Positions 1 to 11,908 of a stretch of DNA of 64,000 nt are shown here, one piece after another. Numbering within the stretch: position 1 is the stretch's first letter; each line of letters opens with the position of its first letter. The DNA comes from Poecilobothrus nobilitatus. Taxonomy: Eukaryota > Arthropoda > Insecta > Diptera > Dolichopodidae. Position numbers and translations under genes: made by a program. The stretch is from contig OX352772.1 in the NCBI GenBank assembly GCA_947095535.1, positions 34,987,445 to 35,051,444 on the forward strand, written 5' to 3'. The notes beneath the pieces were generated by a model. It saw only the letters and a list, made by a program, of their open reading frames with translations. It made no database searches and was not told the DNA's origin.

Positions 1-198
1 TTAATGTGAAAAAAAAGAAAAAAGATTCCATTGGTTGTTGATATAAAAATAAGAAAAACAAGGTAGAATGTAAGCCAACGGTTTTTAAAAGCGCACATTT
101 CCAAAACTCAATACAAATTGTTTAGAAGTGTGACTTACACAAAAATTTGAAAATTTCATGTAATAAGAAAAAATGTGAAAATAGGACATTTTTGAAAT

Positions 199-1160
199 TT
201 TGAGGGGCTATAAGTCCGGAATCCTATATAACTAAGAAAAGCCGTTAACACACGTAAAAATATATTATTGAAGCTTTAATTTTTATGTCTTGCCGAAGAA
301 AAGTTTTTACAGGTGCCTAAGTTACAGGTGTCTAAAAATAGCAAATTTTCAATTTTTGAGGCGTAATAACTCTTAAAGAGGGGGCGTTACCAAAAAATTT
401 TCTGAGGAAACTTATACTAATTCTAAAAGTTCTTTCTTGTCTCAAAATTTCAGGTTCCTATCTAAAGGGGTGCCGGAGTTATGAAAAAAGAAATTTCATG
501 CAAAATGTGGTTTTCACATAACGGTAAATTTAAATAGTAAATTACAAAATATTACATAATTTTGATATTGTTTCATATAGATAATAAAATTTTCGATCTT
601 CTGCCGGTTTTAGATTGCAAAACTATTACGCAGAGCCCGAGATATATACATCTGAAAATGGGGCTTTTTTACAATTTTGAAGAGCTGCAACTTTGGAACC
701 CTTTACAATTAAAATAAACCTTTCACACACGTAAAAATATATTATTGTAGCTTTAATTTTTACATCTTGCAAAAGTAAAATGTGTGCAGGTTCCTAAGTT
801 ACAGGTGTTTAAAAATAGCAAATTTTCAATTTTTAAGCCCTAATAGCTCATAAACAGGGGGTGGTCCGAAAAAATTTTCTGAGGAAACTTATACTAATTC
901 TAAAAGTTCTTTCTTGCCTCAAAATTTCAAGCTTGTATCTAGAAGCGTGCCGGAGTTATGAAAGTAGAAAAATCATGCAAAATTTGGTTTTCACATAACG
1001 GTAAATTTAAATACTAAATTTAAAAAAACTGTATAATTTTGATATTAATTTACAAAGATAAAAGAAATACCTGTCGAATGACGTTTTCAGATTGAAAAAA
1101 TCTTAAGCAGAACATAAGATATATGCATTTAAAAATAGGGCTTTTTCAAAGTTTGAGGGG
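199..1160 (+). repeat. Two tandem 477-bp units inside B copy 1
   Basis: The block CACGTAAAAATATATTATTG occurs at 251 and 728, and GAGGAAACTTATACTAATTC at 404 and 881, so both are offset by 477 bp. Each unit also holds CCGGAGTTATGAAA and CACATAACGGTAAATTTAAA and ends near a GATATATxCAT block. The two units differ by scattered substitutions and small indels, so the duplication is not recent. The same unit can be recognised, rearranged, in the B copy around 36.9-40.4 kb. Confidence 0.85.
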
Positions 1161-1284
1161 GTGTAGCTCCGTAATGGGGGGGGCTACATGAAAAAGTTGT
1201 TCCACAAAATTATTTTTTTTATAAGACCTACCTATGGTTAAAATTTTTTTTCTCTATCTTTAACGGTGTAGAAGTTTTGTAAAC

Positions 1285-1357
1285 AGACGGACGGACGGAC
1301 GGACGGACGGACGGACGGACGGACGGACGGACGGACGGACGGACGGACGGACGGACA
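1285..1357 (+). repeat. (GGAC)n tetranucleotide microsatellite
   Basis: About 18 uninterrupted copies of the GGAC unit sit at the 3' side of B copy 1, directly after GTAAACAGAC. On the minus strand this is the (GTCC)n tract typical of dipteran DINE/mini-me-like elements. It produces a spurious RPSV-repeat open frame on the minus strand. Confidence 0.97.
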
Positions 1358-1523
1358 GAGTGAAACTAATAAGCACATTTTTTCAAAATTTTTTTGGAAA
1401 TGTGCTAAAAAGAATAAAAAACATACATTTATACTATTTAATTTAATAAAAACTTTAAACATAACTTAAATTACCATTAAATGTTCAGTTAACTTAAGAA
1501 GAAGTGTGTATTTCTGAATATTA

Positions 1524-2304
1524 AACAAGTAAATGTAAAGGTAAGTCAATGCAACCGACTTATTTATACCCTACACCTAAAAAATTGAAATTAAATTAAA
1601 AATCTAAATGTAAGCTAAAAAAATAAATGCTTTTACAACCTTTGTACAAAATTTCAAGTTTCTATCTTTATTAAATTCGAAGATATGCTTGTTAGGTCTT
1701 GGGAAGTGTGTGAAAGCACCCGGACCACCACATCAATTCATCTCAAATTTTAGAGACATCATCAGAACAGGGTAGAACACTCTTATATCAAATTTCAAGT
1801 AGTTTTATATTTATTAATTTCGAAGATATGCTTGTTCGGTGTTGGGAATTGTGTGGGAGCTACCCGAACAACCATTCCAATTCATCTGAAATTTTAGGCA
1901 AATCAGGGATTCAGGAAACAACACCCTCGTATCAAATTTGCAGTTTCTATCTTTATTAATTTCGTAGGTATGCTAGTTCGGTTCTTATCCTTATTAATTT
2001 CGAAGATATGCATATTCGGTTTTGGGAATTGTATGGAAGGTACCCATGGTCCGATTTCGCTCATTTGCAATCCCCACCTTGCTTTAGTTATTGTTAACCT
2101 ACAATATAAATTTCATCAAGATAGCATCATTATTCTTTGAGTTATCGTGCGTACAGACGGACGACGGGCATGGCTAAATCGACTCAGGAGGTGATCCTGA
2201 TTCAGAATATATATACATGTCCATACCTAACTCGCTTTCTTTTGGTGGTTACAAACACCATATCAAAGTTAATATACCCTATACTTTAGGAGTAGGGTAT
2301 AAAA
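1524..2304 (+). mobile_element. DINE-1/Helentron-like element, family A, copy 1
   Basis: The 5' end is ACAAGTAAATG, followed by an imperfect hairpin (AAGTCAATGCAACCGACTT) and TATACCCTACACC. The 3' end is TATACCCTATAC, a short spacer, then GTAGGGTATA, which folds into a terminal hairpin. Between them are diverged units of about 140 bp built around TTTCGAAGATATGCTTGTTCGG. The INE-1-type core (CAGACGGACGAC, ATGGCTAAATCGACTC, GATCCTGATTCAGAATATAT) lies at about 2150-2215. That core matches the Drosophila INE-1/DINE-1 3' region, so the superfamily call is strong. No protein is encoded. Confidence 0.85.
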
Positions 2305-2653
2305 AATGATTTAAATGAAAATAAATATTATATTTCCTTTTGATTTTTCAAAAATTAAAACGGAACTATAGTTCTTTCTCCAATAATAATTCTAAAAATG
2401 ATTAAATTAAAACTAGGAACCTAAACTGAACTAAACAGTTTGTCATCAGTTTTAATATTTTCTATAAGAATCACTTCCGCTATTACATTTATAACTTCAT
2501 AACTTAAGTTATTATAATTCTAATAATGTATTCTAAAAAAAAATTTCTAGTAGTTCACTTTGTTTTAAAAATTAAAAAGAATTTTTAAATATGTCTAAAC
2601 TTCAAAGCCTCAAATTCGTAATAAAAAAAAAAACCAAATAAAATATAATTTTT
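2305..2653. other. A+T-rich DNA, no feature seen
   Basis: Simple A/T-dominated sequence between the family-A element and the SINE, ending in poly-A/poly-T runs. No open frame or recognised repeat. Confidence 0.7.
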
Positions 2654-2836
2654 TTGAGGCCTTCATTGGTAAAAGCGTATAAAATATGCTAAAAATACCG
2701 TAGGAGTGTGGGTTCGAATCCTACACACGTCGTAAGAGTAATTCCCCCTTGCGAACATTTATAGCCACTTCTGAAAAGAAAAGGCTATGTAATTTCTTTG
2801 TCACATTTATGTGGCAAGGAAATAAACAAAATAAAA
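2654..2836 (+). mobile_element. tRNA-derived SINE, copy 1 (5' end eroded)
   Basis: A canonical RNA polymerase III B box (GGTTCGAATCC) lies near 2711. It is followed by the family tail: GTCGTAAGAGTAATTCCCCC, a TTTATAGCCACTTCTGAAAA block and TTTGTCACATTTATGTGGCA. The A-box region reads AGGCCTTCATTGGTAAAAG, degraded relative to the intact copies at 22276 and 61810 (TGGCCTAGTGGGTAAG). The 3' end is A-rich. Confidence 0.85.
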
Positions 2837-2874
2837 GGTTTTTTTGTAAAAATTACTTTTATTAAAAATGAAGG

Positions 2875-3215
2875 GTTAAAGATGTTTTAGCGACTTTTCA
2901 TTAAAAAATCTATAACTTTTGAACGGCTTGCTATAGTATAGGGAGATAAGAAAAAATGCATTTTGTAGAATGTAGAATAATTTGTCAGCTTTAACTTTTG
3001 TGTACTAATGATTCCCATATCATAACAGTTATGAAGGTTCAAAATGATTTAAAATGAAAACATTTTGTTTTAAACTCAATTTTCTTTTGAAATACTCTGT
3101 ATTTTGGGTACTTTTTATAGCATATTTCGAAATAGCATAATTCTTTTTTATCTCCCTAAAGCAAACCTTTCAAAAGTTATAGATTTTTTTATGAAAAGTC
3201 GCTAAATACGATTTT
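2875..3215. mobile_element. Fold-back / MITE-like inverted repeat
   Basis: The left arm (2889-2956, starting AGCGACTTTTCATTAAAAAA) and right arm (3141-3203, ending TTATGAAAAGTCGCT) are imperfect reverse complements over about 60 bp, separated by about 185 bp. Shared blocks include CAAAAGTTATAGATTTTTT and TATCTCCCTA. The middle is non-coding and itself contains partly self-complementary runs (CAAAATG/CATTTTG). The exact ends are uncertain; the right flank runs into AATACCCTGTATATATA near 3260. Confidence 0.7.
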
Positions 3216-3260
3216 TTGTTCGTCTCGACACCCATATCGAAGAAGACCATCTAATCGGGA

Positions 3261-6187
3261 ATACCCTGTATATATATATGTACATAATTATTAAGTTATT
3301 TTTAATAAATAACTATCTTGTTTTAATGAAAATATTTTTTTTTTTTTTAGAAAAAAATTCAATTCAATTTTTAATTCAATTAAAAGAGATATTAAATTAT
3401 GTTAAAAAAGTTTTTCACTACAAAATTCGTACAATTATTTTAAAAACAAAAAAAAATTAAAATGCTATTAGGAATGCACTCAACAAAAAATAAAATCACT
3501 ATAAACAACAACAACAGCATTATTGACAATGAAAATAAAGTGATATGGCATCCCTTTGTAATATTCATTGTATTTTACATATAGTTAATATTGTTTGTAC
3601 TGTTATTTTTAATGATGTTATCTGATATACAATGAACTAATTACATTATATGTGTATATGTATATAATTTAAAATTTTGCTATATATATATATATAAATA
3701 TATGTATCTTTATTTAATACACATATTAAAATGTTCATTTTTTAGGAAGTAAAAATAATTCTTTTTATTAAATTTAGTTCTTAATAACTCTAGGATAGGT
3801 ATAAATATTCACTTTATTAAATATAGATATAGCCATTTATGTACAAAATTATGTAAACCCGTTATCAGTCGAATCACAACTGTAGCTATTCTAGTAGATT
3901 AAAAGTATTGCAACATTATACATTTTATTTGATTGAAAACTTACAATGAAAGTTCAACCTATATACTTCTTTCAATGAATATAAGTTAATTTTTATAGAT
4001 TAGAGTGTCTCCTATAATATAAGGGTCTCCTATAGAACTAAAAATCTTATGAAAATAAATTTTAATCTTACGACAACAAATTTATATCCTTATTCATCAA
4101 TTTAAATATTCAATTTTTCTAAAATTTCACAAATTAAAGTACATAAAAGCAGTGTAAGTCAGGGTCTAAAAACTTAAGTAAAATAACTAACTTAACATAT
4201 TTAATTGTAATGAACTGTCAATAAGGCTAATTATGCGGTATAGGAAATGACTCATTAAGCGGAATGCATAACTGATCTAAACACCCTTTTAACAATTACA
4301 AAAAAATAATTAAAACATATTATGTAAAAAGCTAATATTTACAATTTAATTATAACATAGATATCTCTTCCTTTTTGTATAGTACTACATTGGGTTGGGA
4401 ACCACCGCTAACTTCAATTGTTGCCTCATGACAATGAATAAGTATAATAATCATAAAATCGTCGTCGCGTCCTACATCGCATTGCATCATACTGAAAACT
4501 ACTTTAAAATGATCGTTTTTGTTTTATTTGGTACACTTGCATCATGTATATGCAAGTTAGGGATACACAGATACATTATTATATACTCTCTTGCAATACG
4601 GTAAATTAAGAACTAAGATAATTGTGATTTTACTGTATAAAACCACAAAAGTTAGTACTTTTCTTATATAAACCGTGAACGATTACAATCGAATTATGGC
4701 GAGTACATTTTTCAATAAGATAGCGCAGCATGTCATACCTCAAGAAAATCAGCTGAAGGAAAAATGTAATATACAAAATTTTTTAAACCTTAATTCCATA
4801 ATGCATACTTTTATTTTATCTAAATAAAATTTATTGATGTGATATAAATTTTGATGTTTTAGTTTTTAGTTTTTCTTTTATTTAAAGTGAACGTTTTTTT
4901 TTTTTAAATCATTCTTGTTTGTAATTAATTGTGTTGTTGTTGTTGATATTTTTAATATTTTTTATTTTTTGTTTTTTTTTTTTTTGTTGTTGATTTATTT
5001 TTAAAAGGGTTTTTCAAGCTTTTAAATAATTAGTTATGTCAATAAAAAAAAGTCTTTAATTCAATTTTATTAAGTAATTTTTCTAATTATTTTGTTTAAA
5101 AAAAACAAAAAAGCACCCACATACAAACATAATTACATTTTGTTAGGTTAAAAAGTACTTTTGTTAGTTTATGGAAAATTTCAAAAAAAAAATGTACTTA
5201 TTTTTTTTTTGAATTATAAAAAATTTAAAAAGAGGAAAATTTAATTTGATTTTCATAGAATCATTTACCTTTTTTAAAAGGTATAGCTATTAATTTTTTT
5301 TTTTTTTTCTAAATATTTTCTTTATTTTAAGCATGTTTTGTTGTTTTTTTTTTTTTTTGTTTTGTAAAACCATAAATTGTGATACCATTTTTTCCATAAT
5401 TTAATAAAATCGGTTTATTGCATTTAAGTTAAAAATGTTTGTAGGTATATATGTACGTATACAAATAAATTTATTTATATATACATATGCATATATATAG
5501 AAGATAATTAAATAAAGGTGTGGGCTTATACATGTTGCAAATCAAATAAGTACATCAAAATTATAGTGATAGGACGTAACATTTTATTTTTTTTATCGTT
5601 TAAAGTAAGAATCGAAAAATATAAGTACATTTGTATATGGGTTAACCCCATTTGTATATGGGCATAAAAGAATAAAATGGGATGTTAAATAAATTAAATT
5701 TTTATATGCTTTTAATAATTTATAATAAACCTTGATACCAGGCAGCATTTTTTTTTGTTTTAATGAAATTATTGAAGGGAAATCAAAAATCAACAATAGA
5801 AATAACAACAACAATAAAAATTATTAGTTTTTTGGTCTGTATTAATAAATTTTAAGAGAAAACACAATTACCAATAATATAATTTAAAAATTTTCTATCA
5901 GAAGAAAATTTAATAATTTCTTTTTTTCTTTTAAAAGTTTTTCTTTGTTATTTTAAATTTTAATTTCATTTTAAAATTATTTTTATTTTTATATAAAAAT
6001 ATACCTATATATTATAATTTTATTTTTTAGTCCTTTTAATAAAATGTTATTCAATATTAGAAACTATACCTACATATATAAATATGTATTTCTGTATTCA
6101 ATCATTTAAATAATTTAATTATTTTGTTTACTATAAAAATGTTGTAGAAAAAATCATTATTTATAAAAAAGAAAACTAATAATAAAA
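3261..6187. other. A+T-rich non-coding stretch with homopolymer runs
   Basis: Holds (TA)n near 3680, long T runs near 4890-4990 and 5290-5365, and TATATACATATG-type simple sequence near 5450-5500. The only sizeable open frame (near 4395-4604) has no recognisable domain. No repeat-family member recognised. Confidence 0.6.
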
Positions 6188-6708
6188 ACAAGTAAATGTT
6201 ACAGTAAGTCGATGCAATCGACTTATTTATACCCTACACCTAAAAAATTCAAATTAAATTATAAATCCATAAGTTATTTTAGTTAGGCATTTAATATAAG
6301 CTAAAAAAATAAATACTTTTACAACCTTTGTACAAAATTTCAGGTTTCTATCTTTATTAAATTCGAAGATATGCTTGTTAGGTCTTGGGAAGTGTGTGAA
6401 GACACGCGGACCACCACCCCAATTCAACTCAAATTTTAGATAAATCAGGGATTCAGGAAAATACACTCTTGAACAAAATTTTAAGTTTCTATCTTTATTA
6501 ATTTCGAAGATATACGTTTTCGGTTTTGGGAGTTGTACGGGAGGTACCCGAACCCATGGTCCGATTTCGGAAGGACATCGGTAAACCGACTCAGAAGGTG
6601 ATCCTGATTCAGAATATATATACATGTCCATATCTAACTCGCTTCCTTTTGGTGGTTACAAATACCATACCAAAGTTAATATACCCTATACTTTAAAAGT
6701 AGGGTATA
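6188..6708 (+). mobile_element. DINE-1/Helentron-like element, family A, copy 2 (short)
   Basis: Starts ACAAGTAAATG, followed by the perfect hairpin AAGTCGATGCAATCGACTT and TATACCCTACACC; ends in TATACCCTATAC...GTAGGGTATA. Only about two of the internal 140-bp units remain, and the core (GACATCGGTAAACCGACTC, GATCCTGATTCAGAATATAT) has lost most of the GGAC tract. A 125-codon minus-strand frame runs through it, arising from stop-poor repeat sequence and not from a gene. Confidence 0.88.
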
Positions 6709-7009
6709 ATAATGATTTACTGATTAAAACATTTTGTTGTATTATATTATCTTTTAAGCAGTAACCAAAATGACATATAATTTCAACATAAGTATGTAAA
6801 TGTCATATTTTTTCATCATGTTGGCATAGCCATTTGTCAAAACATAATATGTCGAACCATAATAACATAAGCATACAAAAGAAATATATAATAAAAAAAA
6901 AAGAAACATTGAAAATAATTATTGTAAAATTTTAACAAAAAAAAATAAGAAATTAACCAGTTAAAATAGGTGCAGTGGCAGAACGCCCGTGGAAATAAAG
7001 ATCGCGGAC

Positions 7010-7702
7010 TTTAATCCAAAACATTTTAAATCCATTTCAAAAAAGAATTAAAGCTCACGTGTCTTAATTCTTAAGAATTGAGAATGAAACCCTATTCTTA
7101 AATCTTAAGAATTAAAGCCAGAAGTCCCATGGGACTTTTGTCTCATTGTTAAGCCTTTTGGATTTTGCGAGGCATTTTAGAATTGAATTCAAAATCAGGA
7201 TTATACGCCTTTTACAGAATACTTTGATATATATGCATATGTTTGTTTCTGAATTAGGAGAAATTTTTGAGTTGGTTACAAAATCAGGATTATACGCTTT
7301 TTCTAGAATATGTGTATAATACTCCTAATTCAAAACACGCATATGCATATATCTAAATATTCTGCAAAATGCGTATATTGCTGATTTTGAATCAATTCTA
7401 AAATCCCTCCCAAAATCTCTGACTATAGGAGTATTAATTATATACATATTATTATATATATATTTTAAAAAAAGCATATAACCCAAATTTTGCAACGAAT
7501 TCTTAAATTCCTCCCAATTCAGAATCTCGCGCATATATACATATTAGTAAATATTCTGAAAAAAGGGGATACCCCAATTTTTATCCAAAACTCTAAAATC
7601 CCTCTTAATGCGTTTGCTCTACATATTCTATTATTCTCTTCTTTTAATAACAAAAAATACTGTAGGTCTGAATTCCCATTCAAAAGAAATTAAAGCTCGC
7701 GG
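7010..7702. repeat. Family E repeat mosaic, partly head-to-head
   Basis: Built from units containing CTGATTTTGxAACCAACTxTAAAATCCCTCC, then AATTCAGAATCTC, a TATGCATATA block and TATTCTG. Units at about 7180-7330 are in minus orientation, those from about 7330 to 7620 in plus orientation, so they meet head-to-head. A tail block TTCAAAAxAAATTAAAGCTC occurs near 7036 and again near 7679 in the same orientation, suggesting two partial copies. Related tracts lie at 18045-18215 and 49120-49515. No coding capacity; class unknown. Confidence 0.6.
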
Positions 7703-8375
7703 ATCGATAAGTGGCATTTACACATGTCGAACTATTTCATATTGCGTACCGCTTTTCAGATTTATTACTTCCTTGAATATGTACAGAATAACTTTCTACT
7801 ATAGAGGTTTTCAATTTATTATTCAGATTCAGGTCTAATAATATTGATTTTATTAAACTCCCTTTTTTTAAATATTTAAACAAATAATATTGGTCGAATA
7901 TTTAAATACTTCATAGTTCAGAAATAGAATAAAAAAAGTATGAGGATTTACAAAAATAAAGGAGGTGCAGATTTTTAAAACGTTAATATTATAAACCCTT
8001 CTGATGCTATACGATCAGATTCTTCATTTTTCAAATTGCATTTTTCTTAGACATTTTTTTTTTCATAAAGAAAAATTGTGAAAAATCAAATTGCATCTTT
8101 TCATTTAACATTAAAAAAAATTACATTGTGTATTACATGAGCTATAATATAATCTTCAAGTTTAAAGTTTTTGGGCTTGTCTTTGAAAAATTTGTTCAAT
8201 TTTTACTTAAACAAAGTCAAATTATTCTTCCAATATCGTGTGTCTATATGTTTATCAAAATACTGAGCTATAAATCGTAATATAGAATCGATAGATTTAT
8301 ATATATGTATCTTCATTTTTAAATTGATTTTTAACTGTGTTTTCTAAAGTTACTCTAATATAGAGCCATTTTTTT
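7703..8375. other. A+T-rich DNA, no feature seen
   Basis: Non-coding sequence between the E mosaic and the next SINE. It has several T runs but no recognised repeat or convincing reading frame. Confidence 0.6.
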
Positions 8376-8553
8376 TTTAATTTATTCATTTGCCACATAA
8401 ATGCGACAAGGAAATTAAATTTCCTTTTCAGGCGTGGCTGTAAATGTCGTAAGAGCCAATAACTCTTACCACGTATGTGGGATTCGAACCCAGATTTCCT
8501 CGGTGTTTACAACGTACTTTATACGCTCTTCCCCACTAGGCCACGAAGACTCC
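8376..8553 (-). mobile_element. tRNA-derived SINE, copy 2
   Basis: Minus-strand copy. The A box appears as CCCCACTAGGCCAC near 8531-8544 and the B box as GGATTCGAACCCA near 8480. The tail appears as GCCACATAAATGCGACAAGG near 8392, preceded by a T run that is the poly-A tail in reverse. The 5' end reads GGAGTCTTCGTGGCC on the minus strand, so the copy is close to full length. No clear target-site duplication seen. Confidence 0.88.
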
Positions 8554-9426
8554 TAAAAATATGTATTTGTTAAATGTAAAATTAAATTTTGAATTTTTGA
8601 AATAATTTAAAAAACTATTCTAGGTATCAATTTTTTTTCCAATTTAACCATTCAAATATCAAATCAGTTATTTTTTCAGTAGCTTTAAATAGAAAATCGA
8701 ATTATTATTTTAATCTTTTAATTTTCTCAATTAATTCGATAATAAAATAACAATTAAACAAAGTGTGTTAGAAAAAAAGAAGAATAGGTAGGTACTTGAC
8801 TTAAATCTTTAACTTCAAATAAAATAAATTAAAAAATAAAAATTCTAATAAATTTCAATATAATTCAAATAAATTTATTTTAACAAAAGTAACCCCTTAA
8901 GCTAGGAAAAACCCAACTTTACTTTATCCAAAGACCAAAGACAATAAAAAATCAACAAGAAAAAAAATGTATGTATATATGGGTATAAGTAAAATAAAAA
9001 AGAGCGCTATATGTACATATATTTCTTCAAAAGAATCATAAACAACTGTAAAACGAGATAGTTATATAAATACATACGTACTATTAAATATATATGTACA
9101 TAATATTCACCATTTATACAAAAAGTTAATAGAAAACAAACATAAATATGTATATATAACATGTATAAAAAAATTCATTTCAATTCATTTCATTCCATTC
9201 CATAAAATTCATTACTTTATGGTCTATCAAACACTGACTTTATAAGCATGCGACATCAGTTCAAATTCTATTTATGGGTACCGACCGACCGACGTACCTA
9301 CCTATAGAATTTACGTAAACATCTATCTTTTAAAATGCAATACATTTAACTTTACCCTTCTCAATTACATATTCAACCAACAAATGATACTTGACTTCTT
9401 TATTTTTTTTTTCTCTGCTTTTGCAG

Positions 9427-9479
9427 ACAATTCTGTTGTACCGGGCAAATATTCAAACTTATCCACATTTCTATACAAC
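9427..9479 (+). other. Possible small exon (splice-like borders)
   Basis: A strong pyrimidine tract ends in TTTTGCAG at 9426. It is followed by 53 bp of clearly less A+T-biased sequence and then GT at 9480-9481 (GTATAG, a weak donor). The segment is open in more than one frame. A pyrimidine-plus-CAG pattern arises easily in A+T-rich DNA, so this is only a candidate; no protein family is recognised. Confidence 0.15.
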
Positions 9480-11511
9480 GTATAGTCATGCATACAATTG
9501 TCAGTTTTACGTTGAAAAAAAAAATTTTAATCTTGTATGTGCATAATATGTATATGCATACATACCTTACAATACATATCCTTCATTCGATTAAATTTGA
9601 TTTCAACCAAAATAAAAAATTTGAATTAGAGATGGACAGTAAGAAAAGATGAAAAGAAAAGTAAAAACAAAAAAAAAAACTTTAAAGAATTTTAAATTTC
9701 AAGAACACCCATGAAAAATACTTCAAATTCCATCATCAATATCCTAACCGCCCCTAGAGAACAAGAACATTTTTTAAACATTTATTTTATGTGGTTCTAA
9801 AGTTTGTGCTGATTTTGTTGGCAATATTAATGCATTTCTCAAACGGACATGTTTTTACCTGAATAGAAAAAACCAAAAAAAAAATAAGTAAATAAACAGT
9901 TATTTAACAAAGGAAATATTTGAACCGAAAACAACAACAATAATATAAAAAAAAACATACATATATGTATACTTAGGAATTGAAACAAAACAAAATGAAA
10001 ATAGAAACAATTGAAATAATAACAATAAGTACAGTTCAAATTTTTTTTCAATCGGTATCATTGAATCGGTCAGTTAAAATTATAAAAAATTAAAAAAAAA
10101 TATTAACAATTCAATCTAAATCCCTGAACCCTGACTATGAACAAACACATACTAACACATTATGTATTATATATAAATAAACAAAAATGTATACGGGTAT
10201 GTATAGTACATAATATTAAGATAAACCTTCAATATGTCAGCTGGTCAATACTAAAAACAAACAGAAACCGTAATTCTCATATTATATTATAAAAAAAAAA
10301 CATATATGTATATATGGCACACATACTCGGGCCTCGGATATATAATACATGAATATACATATTATATAACTGTAACAATAAAATAGTTAAATTGATCCAA
10401 CCATATAGAAATGAATTTCTAATGTTTACTCTAGCGTAACGAAACGGGAAAATCTTTTTATTTTTTTTTTTATTTTTCAATTCATTTATTTGTAACTTAT
10501 AATATGTTCATACAAATCGTATAATACTACTATATAATAAATATAATATAAGAGAACACATAATATACACTCATATGCATACATATTATAAGATAAATTT
10601 TAAAACTGAAATAGTTAAAAAAAAAAGAAAAATGCCAAAGGCAAAAAATAAATTTTCTTTACTCAATTTTTTTTTTTTTTTTGTTGTTTTTTTGATTATA
10701 TTTTTTATTTTGTTTTTCCTGTTTGATCAAAAATCCACAATAATTCTAAAAAACAAAGACCAAAAAAAAAAAGAAAGTCAAATAGAATAAATAAATTTTA
10801 TATTTTATACCTATCTCTTTCTCTCAAAATTTTTGTTAGGTTAGTTTATTTATTTCTTTTACGTCTTATACTCGTACATATATAAAAAAAATATTTGTTT
10901 TTTTTTTAATTCTTTGATATTGTATTATTTCTTCATTATTTTAAATTATCCATATATACAATTCAGTTTATTTTATTTATTATTTTACAATATATTATTT
11001 TTCAATAATAATATAAATTTTAGATTAGTGTTGCCAGACAGTTAGCAATTATTGAAAATTTTACTATTTTAAATTTAATATTTTTAAGAAATTTATCTGC
11101 ATATTAGTACATATTCGTCTCCAGCATTACAAAATTATTATTCTTCAAATCGTTAAGAAAATTTTAATTTAAATTATACATACATAAGTACATACATATA
11201 TCATGACTTATCATGACTGAAAAAGATTTTCATTTTATCAAACAGTAATTTTAATTAGGCTAGAAACACTTTCAACATTTAAATTTAAATTTTAAATCTT
11301 AACTGTTTACCTTTTTTTTTTTTAAATCCTTGTACATTTTTAAATATCCTATTGTAGGTATGAATTGTTTGGTTTTTTTTTTTTGAATAATATAAAAAAA
11401 TTAACAATTTAATATTTATCACATTTAATAGCATTTCATTTCATTCCATTTCATACTGTCTCTTTCTAATTAAATTCTTTCAAATATTTCACTATTTTAC
11501 TTTACTTAACC

Positions 11512-11550
11512 CCTTTTGAAAGGATATATTGATATCCTTTTGAAAAGGAT
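11512..11550. repeat. Compound palindrome
   Basis: CCTTTTGAAAGGATAT is followed by ATTG and then ATATCCTTTTGAAAAGG. The two halves are inverted copies, and each half is itself self-complementary (CCTTTTGAAAGG). Could form a cruciform or alternative hairpins. Confidence 0.8.
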
Positions 11551-11908
11551 ACAAATAAGAAAATTTATGTTCCATGAGTGTTAATTCATTTCAATGTTAC
11601 AGTGCATTAATTAATATTAGAATATATGTATGTATATATACATATATATACTATTAACATCAATTATGTATCTATAGCTATCTCATTCTTTTGTGCTCAA
11701 TTTAAATTGAATCATTTAATAAATTTTTTTTTTTTTTTGTTTTTTTTTTTTTTTTGTTATTTAATCGACTGGAAAAAAACAAATTTCAATTCGAATTTGT
11801 AAAATAAAATTTAAAAGAAAATAAAAAATGAAAAATTAATATAAGTTATGAGAAAATTAAAAAAAAAAAAAAAAAACCAGGTAGTATATAAAATCAAAAG
11901 TTTATAAA

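Larger units (their letters stand above)
91..1410 (+). mobile_element. Helentron-like element, family B, copy 1 (fullest copy)
   Basis: Non-autonomous element with no coding capacity. The left end has GCACATTTCCAAAA at 93-106; its exact reverse complement TTTTGGAAATGTGC lies at 1392-1405. The right end also folds on itself (AGCACATTT near 1373, AAATGTGCT near 1398). The body holds two diverged 477-bp units, followed by a (GGAC)n tract. Subterminal inverted repeats, a 3' hairpin and a GTCY-type microsatellite are known features of fly Helentron/DINE elements, and the class call rests on them. Three other copies in the window (near 11.9, 15.5 and 36.9-40.4 kb) share the motifs GTGTAGAAGTTTTGT, GAAACTAATAAGC and CATAACGGTAAATTTAAA. 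A TIR-bearing DNA transposon remnant is the alternative. Confidence 0.7.
8554..11908. other. A+T-rich non-coding stretch
   Basis: Mostly simple A/T sequence with TATATGTACATA-type motifs. A (ACCG)n patch lies near 9282-9293 and T/A homopolymers near 10450-10470, 10665-10690 and 11725-11755. A candidate small exon and a palindrome inside it are listed separately. Short open frames here are lysine- or phenylalanine-rich products of homopolymers. Confidence 0.6.

Noticed and set aside
1238..1462. Frame with RPSV repeats
   Set aside because: Direct translation of the (GGAC)n microsatellite.
6254..6631. 125-codon minus-strand frame
   Set aside because: It spans family-A copy 2, and its sequence mirrors the frames in the other A copies (SGSPSES, KDRNLKFC repeats). 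It is a translated minisatellite, not a gene.
10575..10790. Lys- and Phe-rich 71-codon frame
   Set aside because: Caused by adjacent poly-A and poly-T runs.
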